From: an uncultured Gammaproteobacteria bacterium
GTDB lineage: Bacteria; Pseudomonadota; Gammaproteobacteria; Nitrosococcales; Methylophagaceae
Length of the DNA: 64,000 nucleotides
Assembly: GCA_905479075.1 (NCBI GenBank)
Contig: CAJQLA010000010.1
Span: 62,001 to 126,000 of the forward strand
Direction of reading: 5' to 3'
A program made the translations under genes and the position numbers. Positions 1 to 8,995 of the stretch are shown here, one piece after another (the stretch's first letter is position 1; each line of letters starts with the position of its first letter). The notes beneath the pieces were generated by a model. It made no database searches and had not been told where the DNA came from. It worked only from the letters and a program-made list of their open reading frames with translations.

Positions 1-543
1 ATTAATAAATGCCCTGTTGTGGTGCCTGAAAACACACTCAATGATGAAGCTGCCGAACGATTAGATATTAACCGTGAACAACATTACCAACATTTGGCTC
101 AGCTTAATGCAGCTGGAGATTTAACAGCTAAACTCAATGAGATATTTAGCAAACCAGAATTTGAAGCCATAGACGATCCTGATGCCGGCCTCTATTCAGG
201 TAGTTTTTTCAGTAATAACGATAAACGAAAAATGGATTTAGTCCGTGAAGCGGAACCAGAAAGTTTAGCCTTTCTGTCGATACCTTTTGAAGATTCACGT
301 CTTGAAGAAATGCTATTTCGTTACCGCGCTCGCAACTGGCCTGAAACCTTAAATGAAGAAGAACAAGAGCAATGGCAAGATTATCGTCAGCAAAGATTAA
401 CTTCAGATGAGAGTGACAAAATATTAACTTTGTCTCGCTTTCAAGAAGCAATCGAAGCTTGTCGGGAACGTGAACTAACAGATGAACAAAAGACTGTTTT
501 AAGTCAGTTAGAACAATACGCTCTTCAAGTTAGAAAGAGCTAA
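1..543 (+). CDS. sbcB: Exodeoxyribonuclease I, C-terminal part (5' end outside window)
   Basis: This is the last 180 codons of exonuclease I, the 3'-5' single-strand DNA exonuclease of recombination and mismatch repair. The reading frame is open from base 1, and its first residues (INKCPVVVPENTL) match the family segment near HLNKCPV. The C-terminal stretch FRYRARNWPETLNEEEQ is the characteristic ExoI C-domain signature. The catalytic DEDD nuclease domain lies upstream of the window, so only the C-terminal domain can be judged. The frame closes with TAA and no terminator is obvious in the following 120 bases. Confidence 0.9.
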   Translation: MNKCPVVVPENTLNDEAAERLDINREQHYQHLAQLNAAGDLTAKLNEIFSKPEFEAIDDPDAGLYSGSFFSNNDKRKMDLVREAEPESLAFLSIPFEDSRLEEMLFRYRARNWPETLNEEEQEQWQDYRQQRLTSDESDKILTLSRFQEAIEACRERELTDEQKTVLSQLEQYALQVRKS

Positions 544-666
544 CTCACCTTAATTAATTGGAGTCTAACTCCATTGATTCGATAATTTTAATGCGTTTGT
601 TCTAGTTCTACACTTCTTTAATTTATAAGTAATATAAAACGCATTGAAAGCATGCGTCATTGATAT

Positions 667-1782
667 TTATGACTGCGATACTTGGAAACGTCGTATATCG
701 AAAGTCTCAATAGGCAATGTTGTTTTACCATCGAGGATCAATTCAGACATGATGCGACCAACAATGGGTGACAATTGAAATCCGTGCGCAGAAAAACCAA
801 AGGCGTGAAATACGCCGTCGGCCTTTGCACTACTTCCGATCACTGGCAGGTTATCGGGCATAAAGCCTTCAATACCAGCCCAGGTGCGGACAATACGAAC
901 AGGTGCCATATGAGGAAATAGTTGAGTCACGGTTTGAGCGCTGGTTTTAAGGTCGGCAACATTGATCCGTGTCTGCTCTGTCTTAAAGTCTAGTTGAGCC
1001 AAATGAGCACCGCCAATGACCACTGTGCCGTTTTGCATCTGTTTAAAAGAGAGCTTGTGCCCCACTGCACCTACAACCACATCAAGAAATGGTGGTAGCC
1101 GCTCAGTAACCATCAGCATTGGCGCTTTAGCTGTCAGTGGCACGGACTCGCCGAACATGGCAGCAAAACGATTAGCCCAAGCACCTGCACAGTTAACAAG
1201 GGTTGGAGCTCTAAAAATTCCCTGATTAGTAGCTACCTTCCAACCGTCGTGGCTGTCTTCGATACTTTCTACTTCAACACCATTATGGATTTGCGCGCCT
1301 AAGGCTATCGCTTTATTGCGAAAAGCAGTGGTGGTATGAAAAGGTCGAGCAAAGCCATCATCAGGATTGTACAGTGCGCCCACACAACCCTCTACAAGCC
1401 GCGGTACAAGCTTATATAACATCTCTTTATCGATGATACTTTCATGCTGATAACCATGCGCTTGCAGCATATCCACGCGTGTTTGTAATGTTTCTAATTC
1501 GTCCTCGGTCTCTGCCACCCTGACCTGTCCATTCAGCACAACATCGCAGTCGTCATCGACTAAATCGTGAATGTTTTTCCAAATTTCGGCGGCAGCAACA
1601 GTGAGCGGTATTTCGGCGACATGGCGATTAAGCTGGCGCAAACCACCCGCATTAACACCAGAAGCATGGCGACCTGGGCTCTGCTTTTCGAGCACGATCG
1701 CTTTAATACCTCTCAGTCCCAGGTGCAATGCGGTAGAGAGCCCCATCAACCCGCCCCCAACAATAATTACATCTGCTTTCAT
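667..1782 (-). CDS. FAD-dependent amino-acid/opine oxidase catalytic subunit (HcnC/OoxB/LhpB-like)
   Basis: This 371-residue flavoprotein of the DAO family starts with a dinucleotide-binding Rossmann motif (VIIVGGGLMG, residues 5-14) and ends with the usual GFSAHGF segment near the C terminus. The family oxidises secondary or D-amino acids and opines, passing electrons to partner FeS/FAD subunits. Its ATG overlaps the stop of the preceding gene (ATGA), so the two are translationally coupled. It is the last of four genes, after an ornithine cyclodeaminase homologue, a 2Fe-2S protein and an NAD/FAD protein. That gene set resembles opine oxidase (OoxAB), D-hydroxyproline dehydrogenase (LhpBEF) or cyanide synthase (HcnABC). 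The substrate cannot be read from sequence. Confidence 0.82.
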   Translation of the reverse strand: MKADVIIVGGGLMGLSTALHLGLRGIKAIVLEKQSPGRHASGVNAGGLRQLNRHVAEIPLTVAAAEIWKNIHDLVDDDCDVVLNGQVRVAETEDELETLQTRVDMLQAHGYQHESIIDKEMLYKLVPRLVEGCVGALYNPDDGFARPFHTTTAFRNKAIALGAQIHNGVEVESIEDSHDGWKVATNQGIFRAPTLVNCAGAWANRFAAMFGESVPLTAKAPMLMVTERLPPFLDVVVGAVGHKLSFKQMQNGTVVIGGAHLAQLDFKTEQTRINVADLKTSAQTVTQLFPHMAPVRIVRTWAGIEGFMPDNLPVIGSSAKADGVFHAFGFSAHGFQLSPIVGRIMSELILDGKTTLPIETFDIRRFQVSQS

Positions 1783-3173
1783 TTTGATACTGACCCCACA
1801 TCCAGCGCTGCAAGCTGCTCGATCGTTAAAGGGCGAATCGGAGGGCGAATACGATAACCACCAGCGACCAACATATCGACACCAAGCTCATGGGCGACAA
1901 TTTGACTCACGGCATTATCGCATTGACGACCTTGGCAAGGTCCCATACCACAGCGGGTAAGGAATTTGATTTGATTGGTATCCTCATGCCCTGCACGTAT
2001 TGCACAGCGGATTTCACCAGCATTGATCTCTTCACAACGACAAACCAGCGTTTTATCCTCAGACTCACTTAACAATGCAGAAGGAGGACGGAACAAAGCC
2101 TCTAAAAAAGGGCGTATTCGCAGATCGTCCTTCATCCAGCGTTGATCTTCGCGAGCAGCTTCGTCTCTTTGTTTTTCATTCATATAACCAAGGGCACGTA
2201 CACTTTCAAAAGCTGCGACGCGTCCCGCATGTCTTGCAGCAACTGCACCACCAATACCTGCACCATCGCCGATAACTGATATACCATCAAGCGAGCTGTT
2301 ACCCCACTCGTCAGTCACGGGACGCCAACAAAGTTGTGCCGAATCCCAGCGGTGATCACAAGCAGTGCAACGGCTAAGGTGGCTATCAGGGATCACGCCA
2401 AAATGGCTGAACAACAATGGAGTTTTAATAGATTGTCGACTGTTTCGATGAGTAAACTCAACTGCTTCTAATGAATCATTACCAACCGCCTGAAGGTCAG
2501 TAACCCCATTAAAAAATTTCACCCCTGCCCACTTTAGTTGCAATTGGTACTGCAGTCCTTTAAGTATGTAATGATGTGCACGCAATGCATTCGGTAGATG
2601 GGGTAATGCTTTCCAAAGATTGCCCGTTGGTGCCATATCCAATATAGCGTGTATCTTGACGCCAGCGCGTAGGTATTGCCAAGCAAGTAACAATAGCAAC
2701 GGTCCAACCCCTGCCAGCACCAATCCATTGCCAGGGACTAGTCCAGAGGATTTTAATAGGATCTGCCCAGCACCCGCAGTCATCACGCCCGGCAATGTCC
2801 AACCTGGAAAGGGAATAGGACGTTCCATAGCACCACTGGCGATAATGACACGATCAGCACATATCAGTGATGCCTGTCCGTCGCGCAGGATACCTATCTC
2901 TCGTTGGTCATTCAGGTTCCATAGGGTGGTATTGGGTAAATAGCCGGCACCACTATCGTTAAACTGTTCAACTAATTCCCGACCACGCTGATAATCAGGG
3001 CCAAGCAATGCAGCACGCTGGACTGATGTTTCCCCCACCGCACGATAAACCTGTCCACCTGGCGTTGCCTGTTCATCCATCAGCAAGCTTTCAACACCTG
3101 CTTTCGCCGCCGTAGCCGCAGCGGCCAAACCAGCAGGACCACCACCGATTATTACCAGTTCATGCTGTTCCAC
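1779..3173 (-). CDS. NAD/FAD oxidoreductase subunit with BFD-type 2Fe-2S domain (HcnB/OoxA/LhpE-like)
   Basis: This 464-residue subunit opens with a Rossmann FAD motif (VIIGGGPAGLAAA, residues 7-19) and has a second nucleotide-binding region in mid-sequence. The C-terminal part carries four cysteines arranged CRC...TRCGMGPC, typical of a BFD-like 2Fe-2S domain. Such proteins are the electron-transfer alpha subunit of heterotrimeric amino-acid, opine or cyanide-forming dehydrogenases. The start is GTG, and its first base is the last base of the upstream TAG (TAGTG). The gene therefore overlaps both neighbours and belongs to one transcript. Length matches HcnB and OoxA family members (about 460-500). 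Confidence 0.82.
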   Translation of the reverse strand: MEQHELVIIGGGPAGLAAAATAAKAGVESLLMDEQATPGGQVYRAVGETSVQRAALLGPDYQRGRELVEQFNDSGAGYLPNTTLWNLNDQREIGILRDGQASLICADRVIIASGAMERPIPFPGWTLPGVMTAGAGQILLKSSGLVPGNGLVLAGVGPLLLLLAWQYLRAGVKIHAILDMAPTGNLWKALPHLPNALRAHHYILKGLQYQLQLKWAGVKFFNGVTDLQAVGNDSLEAVEFTHRNSRQSIKTPLLFSHFGVIPDSHLSRCTACDHRWDSAQLCWRPVTDEWGNSSLDGISVIGDGAGIGGAVAARHAGRVAAFESVRALGYMNEKQRDEAAREDQRWMKDDLRIRPFLEALFRPPSALLSESEDKTLVCRCEEINAGEIRCAIRAGHEDTNQIKFLTRCGMGPCQGRQCDNAVSQIVAHELGVDMLVAGGYRIRPPIRPLTIEQLAALDVGSVSK

Positions 3174-3478
3174 TAGCGGTATCCTTCAGCAGTACCGATC
3201 TGGCGGCAGATCTGCATACCCTCTTGTACAACAATCTGGCATGACTGACGGTTTGGTATACCATCAATCTCCACCAAACACTCAAAGCAAACCCCCATCA
3301 TGCAGTAAGGCGCACGAGGCGCACCTGAGATTGGCGTGGTACGAGACGAACTAAGTCCCGATGCTAGCATCGCTGCAGCCACCGAATCTCCCTCCCTAGC
3401 CCGTGTAGTCTGACCATCAATCTGGATTTCAACCCAACAGTCGCTAGGTTCCTCTATACGCCGAAATGGTGAACTCAT
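3173..3478 (-). CDS. Small 2Fe-2S ferredoxin subunit (HcnA/LhpF-like)
   Basis: This 101-residue protein has the Fer2-type pattern CMMGVCFECLVEIDG followed by a fourth cysteine in RQSCQ, as in the small subunit of HcnABC and of hydroxyproline or opine dehydrogenases. I use the internal ATG, five bases after the stop of the cyclodeaminase-like gene. An upstream start 14 codons earlier would overlap that gene and add a hydrophobic tail not seen in HcnA (about 104 aa). It probably relays electrons between the two flavin subunits encoded directly downstream. Confidence 0.78.
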   Translation of the reverse strand: MSSPFRRIEEPSDCWVEIQIDGQTTRAREGDSVAAAMLASGLSSSRTTPISGAPRAPYCMMGVCFECLVEIDGIPNRQSCQIVVQEGMQICRQIGTAEGYR

Positions 3479-3482
3479 AGTG

Positions 3483-4541
3483 TTAAAGATGAACCTTATT
3501 GACGATATCAGCGTGCTCAAAAATCATCTCGTGTTGCAGTTCCAGAGATTGCCCCACACCTGCCTCTTTGGCACGCTTATACATGGTTAGAGCAATGGCA
3601 ATATCCAGAAATGACAGACCCACAGCATTGAAATAAATACGTTCTTCATCTGACTCACGTCCGGGCTTGTCGCCTGACACCAACTCATGCAAATCGGCAT
3701 GAAGATCGTGATCACTGAGCAATCCGTCTTTATACATTCGGCTCAAGGTCTGGGTTCGGTGCGTCACTGTTTTCCAGTCATCGCAGACAATCTTGTCACT
3801 CTGAGATACCACCTCATATTCGTCTTCCCAGCCCCCCACGTGACTGTAAAAAGCACCTGGCTTCACCCACTCTGCTTTAAGTAAAGGGGCCTGAGCACTC
3901 GTCGCCGTCACCAGTATATCAGCCCCTTCCATAGCCATTTTGACATTTCCTTTGGCAGCGATGAATTCCATATCAGGCAGAATCGGTGCAAGTTGATCGA
4001 TAAACTCCTGTTCTTCTTCGGACGTCAGTGCTGAAACACGACAAACCTTAAGCCCGGGGCGTACCACCTTCATCGCCAGTAGGTGCATTTTTGCCTGCTC
4101 GCCAGCACCAATAAAGCCAATTATCTCCGCATCTTTTTTAGCAAGATGTTTGGCTGCAACAGCACCCACAGCACCCACCCGCATATTCGAAGCCAGCGTA
4201 CCATCCATCACAGCCACTGGGAAACCATGCTCGATCTCTGACAACACAAAAATCGCAGACAAGTTTTGCAGATCATACTTGTGTGGATTGTCTGGAAACA
4301 CGGAAACCCATTTCATGCCACAAATCTTTTCATCCAGCATTGTTGCGGGTAAACAGTTGATTCGTTCTTGAGTTCGCTGATTGAATATTTGCACAATTTT
4401 CTCTGGAAACATGATCGAGCCTTGCTCAAAATCCAGTAGCGTTTGCTCCACCACCTCAACAATCAAACGCATATCAAAACAGCCTGCGTTGAGTAAGTGT
4501 TCTTGAGAAAAATAGTTAAAGTCGACTTCGTGACTAGTCAT
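3483..4541 (-). CDS. Ornithine cyclodeaminase/mu-crystallin family protein
   Basis: This 352-residue member of the OCD/mu-crystallin family has an NAD-binding fold (IGFIGAGEQAKMHLLA, about residues 141-156) and the family segment GMKWVSVFPDNP. The family includes ornithine cyclodeaminase, alanine dehydrogenase, ketimine reductases and SbnB-type enzymes. It is the first gene of the minus-strand operon and directly precedes three oxidase subunits. In opine catabolism plasmids a cyclodeaminase also lies beside an opine oxidase, which suggests this operon degrades an arginine- or ornithine-derived secondary amine. That role is inferred from context, and the exact reaction is unknown. Confidence 0.8.
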   Translation of the reverse strand: MTSHEVDFNYFSQEHLLNAGCFDMRLIVEVVEQTLLDFEQGSIMFPEKIVQIFNQRTQERINCLPATMLDEKICGMKWVSVFPDNPHKYDLQNLSAIFVLSEIEHGFPVAVMDGTLASNMRVGAVGAVAAKHLAKKDAEIIGFIGAGEQAKMHLLAMKVVRPGLKVCRVSALTSEEEQEFIDQLAPILPDMEFIAAKGNVKMAMEGADILVTATSAQAPLLKAEWVKPGAFYSHVGGWEDEYEVVSQSDKIVCDDWKTVTHRTQTLSRMYKDGLLSDHDLHADLHELVSGDKPGRESDEERIYFNAVGLSFLDIAIALTMYKRAKEAGVGQSLELQHEMIFEHADIVNKVHL

Positions 4542-4659
4542 TACGCTCCCTCTTATGAAGTGTTGGTTAAACTAGGGCTAGTTACATTTCATTATAAGCA
4601 GATAAGTTGGCAATTTGATGACTTAGCTAGCAACAATCCTAAACGCCCATATTGTCTTT

Positions 4660-5142
4660 TTATACAGATAGACTCTGTTCAATATATTTCTCTATATCTT
4701 GTGGCTTTGTAGTGGGTGCAAAACGTTCAACAGGCTGGCCATTTTTATCGACTAAAAACTTAGTAAAATTCCATTTAATTTTATTGCCCATCACACCTGA
4801 AAGTTCATCGCGAAGGTAATGAAAAAGCGGATGGCTGCTATCACCATTGACATCAATTTTTTCAGTGACTAGAAAATCAACACCGTAATTCACCAAGCAT
4901 TCATTCTTAATCGCTTCAGCATCACCTGGTTCTTGTTTACCAAATTGATTACAAGGGCAGGCAATGACTACTAGTCCTCGGTCTTTATATTTCTCATGTA
5001 AGGCTTGCAGTCCTTCATATTGCGGTGTGAATCCACATTTGCTGGCTGTGTTCACAATCAATACCGACTTGCCTTTGAACTGTGAAAAATCGATTGCATC
5101 GCCTTGTAAGCTATTCATTGAGAAGTTATAAAATTCAGACAT
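4660..5142 (-). CDS. Glutathione peroxidase family thiol peroxidase
   Basis: This 160-residue protein has the thioredoxin-fold glutathione peroxidase signatures NTASKCGFTPQY, with the peroxidatic cysteine at about residue 37, then a CNQFGKQEPG segment and the WNFTKF motif with the active-site Trp/Asn. The residue before CNQFG is Pro in a CPC context, where FPCNQF is more usual. Bacterial members usually reduce hydroperoxides using thioredoxin or glutathione in the cytoplasm. It is a single-gene unit, with divergent transcription from the radical SAM gene. Confidence 0.9.
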   Translation of the reverse strand: MSEFYNFSMNSLQGDAIDFSQFKGKSVLIVNTASKCGFTPQYEGLQALHEKYKDRGLVVIACPCNQFGKQEPGDAEAIKNECLVNYGVDFLVTEKIDVNGDSSHPLFHYLRDELSGVMGNKIKWNFTKFLVDKNGQPVERFAPTTKPQDIEKYIEQSLSV

Positions 5143-5246
5143 ATTTAATCCCTAATATTTTTTAATTCTCATAATGTCCCAGACCTTATGTTTTCGCAAG
5201 TGATTCTGCGTTTAATCGCAATCAAAATCAGTGATTACGGTAAACT

Positions 5247-6773
5247 ATGTCCATGTCGAATTCTGCTGCTATTTTGCTCACCACATTAAATGCCCGCTAT
5301 ATGCATACGGCTTTTGGCCTGCGGTATCTGCTGGCTAATATGGGTGATCTAGAGGCTCAGAGCAAAATTATTGAGTTTACGATTCAAGAATCACCCATCA
5401 ATATTGCTGAGCAGCTATTAAGCCACAATCCAAAAATCATCGGCTTTAGTGTTTATATCTGGAATGTCATAGAAGTCACTAAAGTGGTCGCGATATTGAA
5501 ACAAATCGCACCCGAAGTAAACATCATTTTAGGTGGCCCAGAGGTTAGTCACGCGCCTGATGTGCCAGACGTTTGTGATTTGGCTGATTATGTTATTGCT
5601 GGGCCTGGTGAACAGTCTTTACCTGAACTCTGTCAGGAGCTTTTAGCTGGAAAAGCCCCTCAAGATAAATTTATCGAGAGCAGCCTACTGCCACTTGAAG
5701 AGTTACAACTGCCCTATCGCTATTACACTGAGGAAGATATTCGCAATCGCTTGATTTATGTTGAAGCCTCACGCGGTTGTCCCTTTAAATGTGAGTTTTG
5801 TTTATCGGCACTCGATAAAACGGCTAAGGCGTTTCCGCTTGATGCTTTTCTAAATGAAATGGCTTTATTGTTAGAACGTGGCGTGCGTAATTTTAAATTT
5901 ATTGATCGCACTTTTAATTTAAAAATAGTCACCAGTATTCAGATATTAGAATTCTTCTTAGAGAGAATGACAGATGATCTTTATCTGCATTTCGAAGTCG
6001 TACCTGATCATTTGCCTGACAAGCTAAAAGAAGTGTTGAAACGTTTTCCTGCCAATAGCTTACAGTTTGAAATTGGCGTTCAGACGTTTGATCCTGATAT
6101 TCAAAATGTCATTAGTCGCAAACAAAATAATGACAAAACCAAAGAAAACCTGAACTGGCTGAAAGAAAACACAGGGGCTCATTTACACACCGATCTGATC
6201 TTTGGTCTGCCTAGTGACAGGCTTGATAACTTTGCCGATAGCTTTGAACAATTGATCGCACTCAAGCCACATGAAATCCAACTCGGTATTCTTAAACGAT
6301 TACGCGGTGCGCCTCTCAACCGACACAACGAACCTTATCAATTACGTTATAACCCGGAAGCCCCCTACAATATCCTGACAACCAAAGATATTGATTTCAC
6401 GACGATGCAAAGGGTTAATCGCTTCGCCCGTTTCTGGGATATGATTGGCAACTCTGGTCGTTTTACAAACACATTGCCACTTATCTTGGACGACTCGCCT
6501 TTTAATCGTTTTATGCAATGTTCTGATGCACTTTATCAGCAGGCTGGCAGTACATGGAAAATTGCCCTAAAGCGTCTTTTTGAACTGCTTTACACTATCA
6601 TGGTAGATGATTTTGAGGTTGATTCTGAACTTGTTAAAACGCATCTAAGATTAGACTATGACCGTGCTGGCATTAAAGGTTTACCATCTTATGAATTAAA
6701 TATCGCTAAGCTAGATAAGTCAGCTAAATCTGGTATTGCCAATAAAAGGCAACGAGCGCATTTAAGTCACTAG
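5247..6773 (+). CDS. B12-binding domain radical SAM protein
   Basis: The 508-residue protein begins with a cobalamin-binding-like domain (about residues 8-135, including ILGGPEVSHAP). A radical SAM core follows, with the [4Fe-4S] motif CxxxCxxC at residues 178-185 (RGCPFKCEFC). A DUF4080-type C-terminal extension follows, which fits my memory of similar proteins. Such proteins may methylate or rearrange unknown substrates, and no substrate is evident here. A second ATG two codons downstream is an alternative start. Its end overlaps the convergent isochorismatase-like gene by 4 bases. Confidence 0.85.
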   Translation: MSMSNSAAILLTTLNARYMHTAFGLRYLLANMGDLEAQSKIIEFTIQESPINIAEQLLSHNPKIIGFSVYIWNVIEVTKVVAILKQIAPEVNIILGGPEVSHAPDVPDVCDLADYVIAGPGEQSLPELCQELLAGKAPQDKFIESSLLPLEELQLPYRYYTEEDIRNRLIYVEASRGCPFKCEFCLSALDKTAKAFPLDAFLNEMALLLERGVRNFKFIDRTFNLKIVTSIQILEFFLERMTDDLYLHFEVVPDHLPDKLKEVLKRFPANSLQFEIGVQTFDPDIQNVISRKQNNDKTKENLNWLKENTGAHLHTDLIFGLPSDRLDNFADSFEQLIALKPHEIQLGILKRLRGAPLNRHNEPYQLRYNPEAPYNILTTKDIDFTTMQRVNRFARFWDMIGNSGRFTNTLPLILDDSPFNRFMQCSDALYQQAGSTWKIALKRLFELLYTIMVDDFEVDSELVKTHLRLDYDRAGIKGLPSYELNIAKLDKSAKSGIANKRQRAHLSH

Positions 6774-7330
6774 ACAATCAGGCGAGACAATGTCTTAAAA
6801 TGCGTATGCTTAGCGTCACGTAGCCATTCAAATAAAACGGATTCTGTATTCGTAACCACCACACCTGCCTGCCTAAGTCGATGCATAGCATTATCTTGAT
6901 TAGCTTTAACTCGCGAACTAACAGCATCTTCAACGACAAAAACTTGATATCCCTTTTCTTGCAGCTGTAGTGCTGTTTGTAACACGCAAATATGTGCTTC
7001 CATACCCGTCAGAATTATTTGCTGACGACCTGTAGCTGCTATCTGTTTTGTAAACTCATCCGAGTTAAGACTAGAAAAACAGGTCTTTTCAATCACTTTG
7101 ATAGCATCACCGAAATGTTCAGTAAGCTCTGCTTCCGTTGGCCCTAAACCTTTGGGATACTGTTCTGTCACCAACGTTGGAATAGCTAATACCTGAGTCG
7201 CTTGTAATAAAACAACCAATTGTTTCAACACTTGGTTGTTTATTTCAGCTGGCATTGCACCAGCCAGACGCTGTTGGACGTCAATAATAACGAAGACACT
7301 ATCACTCGTAGCAAGCAATGACGTACTCAT
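6770..7330 (-). CDS. Isochorismatase-family cysteine hydrolase
   Basis: This cysteine hydrolase of about 186 residues has the family catalytic set: an early Asp (VIIDVQ), a Lys (VIEKTCFS) and the nucleophilic Cys in GMEAHICV. It resembles YcaC-like hydrolases of unknown substrate. I chose the ATG whose A is the last base of the tolC TAA (TAATG coupling). An in-frame ATG five codons upstream, inside tolC, is also possible. It is the last gene of the pcm-rhodanese-tolC run, and the link is probably only positional. Confidence 0.82.
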   Translation of the reverse strand: MSTSLLATSDSVFVIIDVQQRLAGAMPAEINNQVLKQLVVLLQATQVLAIPTLVTEQYPKGLGPTEAELTEHFGDAIKVIEKTCFSSLNSDEFTKQIAATGRQQIILTGMEAHICVLQTALQLQEKGYQVFVVEDAVSSRVKANQDNAMHRLRQAGVVVTNTESVLFEWLRDAKHTHFKTLSRLIV

Positions 7331-8646
7331 TATTGTACTAGCCATTCATTAATTTTAACCAAGTCCTCTTTACTCAAAATACCCGCAGCTTGTTTAAGTT
7401 GCAGACTTGATAAAATGTAGTCATAACGTGAGCCGGCATAATCACGTCGCGCTAGGAATAAGGCGCTGCGAACATTAAGAACCTCGACTGTCGTACGTGT
7501 ACCCACTTCATAACCTGCCTCGGTAGACTCGAGCGCTTTTTCACTGGAAACCACCGCTTGCTTAAGTGCTTTTACACGACTAATACCTGACATTACACCG
7601 TTATAGGCTTCACGGCTCTGACGTAACACAGCTCGTCGTTGTTGCTCTTCATTTTGCATCGCTTGATCGAGTCTATGGGTAGCCTCCCGTGTTCTTGATA
7701 AAACATCGCCCCCGCTATAAATAGGTAAGTTAAACTGCAAACTGAGACTCTCTTGATGTGTTTTATTACTACCACCAAAACTACTATCGCTTTGTGAGTT
7801 AAAACTTTTCTGACCGACTAGATCCAAACTTGGGTAATGATCACTTTTTTGCAATTTGATCACTTGATGGGCATCTTCTTTAGATTTTTTTGCCACCATG
7901 AGATTTGGGTTTTGTTCTAAAGCCATACTCGCCCATTTTTCACTATCTTCGGGCTCTGGCTTTACTAGTGGTGTTTCGGGTTTCAGCGCAGCAAGATCAT
8001 CGAAATAGCTGCCGGATGTTTCACGTAAACGCTCTTTACTGTTAGCTAATTCATTTTCAGCTGTTATCTCTGAGGCCGTGGATAGATCATAACCCGCTTG
8101 TGATTCGGCTAAATCTGTAATGGTCGCCAAGCCCACATCAAAACGTTGTTGTACTTGTTCTAGTTGTTGCGCATTAGCTTCTTTTTCAGCAATAGCAAAC
8201 CGAAGATCATCTTGTCGTGCTAGAAAATCAAAATAGCGCTCAGCAACACGGACTATCAATGCTTGCTCAGCAATAAAGTAACTGGCCTCTGCGCTTTCTA
8301 TTGCAATGTCTGCTTGTGCACTTTGAATAAAATTTTGCTGACGAAAAACAGGCTGAGTCAAATTTAAACTATAGCCATGGCTATTGAATTCGCGATCACC
8401 GCCAAAGTTTTGCGCAGACGATTGTTGGCGCACTTTGCCATCATTAGCTGATAAATCGAGCTCCGGTAAGAACCGTGCTGTAGCCTGCTCACTTAATTCA
8501 CCAATAGCGCGGCGCGACGCAGCTTCTGAAAGCAACTCAGGATCGCTTTTTAACGACTTTTCGAAAACAGCCAATAAATCATCAGCTAAACTTGAAGTGG
8601 AGCATACAGCCAGAACTAGGCCAAAAATGGCACTAAATAATCTCAT
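7330..8646 (-). CDS. tolC: TolC-family outer membrane channel
   Basis: This 438-residue outer membrane efflux channel has a cleavable signal peptide (residues 1-21, ending SSLA). Two OEP repeats contain long amphipathic coiled-coil helices, for example around RFDVGLATITDLAESQA and YEVGTRTTVEVLNVRSALF. TolC forms the outer membrane exit duct for type I secretion and RND/MFS efflux. The arrangement pcm, rhodanese, tolC is a familiar gammaproteobacterial neighbourhood, which supports orthology. Length fits the family (about 430-490). Confidence 0.92.
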   Translation of the reverse strand: MRLFSAIFGLVLAVCSTSSLADDLLAVFEKSLKSDPELLSEAASRRAIGELSEQATARFLPELDLSANDGKVRQQSSAQNFGGDREFNSHGYSLNLTQPVFRQQNFIQSAQADIAIESAEASYFIAEQALIVRVAERYFDFLARQDDLRFAIAEKEANAQQLEQVQQRFDVGLATITDLAESQAGYDLSTASEITAENELANSKERLRETSGSYFDDLAALKPETPLVKPEPEDSEKWASMALEQNPNLMVAKKSKEDAHQVIKLQKSDHYPSLDLVGQKSFNSQSDSSFGGSNKTHQESLSLQFNLPIYSGGDVLSRTREATHRLDQAMQNEEQQRRAVLRQSREAYNGVMSGISRVKALKQAVVSSEKALESTEAGYEVGTRTTVEVLNVRSALFLARRDYAGSRYDYILSSLQLKQAAGILSKEDLVKINEWLVQ

Positions 8647-8655
8647 AATAAAACG

Positions 8656-8979
8656 TTAGTAAACGGCCATATCGGGATCAACATCTAGAGCCCAAGCATT
8701 CATTCCGCCAGCTAAATTAATCACATCTGTGAAACCATTTTGTTCTAAAAACTGGCCAACATTGTTGCTACGGTTGCCTGTTCTACAAATCACCACAATA
8801 GTTGCATCTTTATTATCTGAAACATCCGCCAGTTTTTCTGCAATATCTTGCATAGGAATATGCACAATCCCCTGAAGCTTACCATTTGCTAATTCATGTT
8901 CTTCTCTAACATCTAACAAAATAGGTCGATCTCTGGTTGATAGATATTCTGCTAGTTCTGTTACACACATTTGTCTCAT
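8656..8979 (-). CDS. Single-domain rhodanese-like protein
   Basis: This 107-residue protein is one rhodanese domain. The active-site loop is VVICRTGNRS, where Cys starts the six-residue CRTGNR loop typical of GlpE-like sulfurtransferases. Conserved LLDVREEHE and the C-terminal LAGGMNAW motif are present. It could transfer sulfane sulfur in the cytoplasm. It sits between pcm and tolC with short spacers (16 and 9 bases), so it is cotranscribed with them. Confidence 0.9.
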   Translation of the reverse strand: MRQMCVTELAEYLSTRDRPILLDVREEHELANGKLQGIVHIPMQDIAEKLADVSDNKDATIVVICRTGNRSNNVGQFLEQNGFTDVINLAGGMNAWALDVDPDMAVY

Positions 8980-8995
8980 TTTTTGATTGCCTTAA

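Noticed and set aside
1567..1960. Plus-strand ORFs opposite the flavoprotein genes
   Set aside because: They are antisense shadows of the coupled oxidase genes with no family features.
667..3520. Hydrogen cyanide synthase hcnABC
   Set aside because: The subunit layout matches, but opine and hydroxyproline dehydrogenases share it and the OCD neighbour argues against a specific cyanide role; gene symbols withheld.
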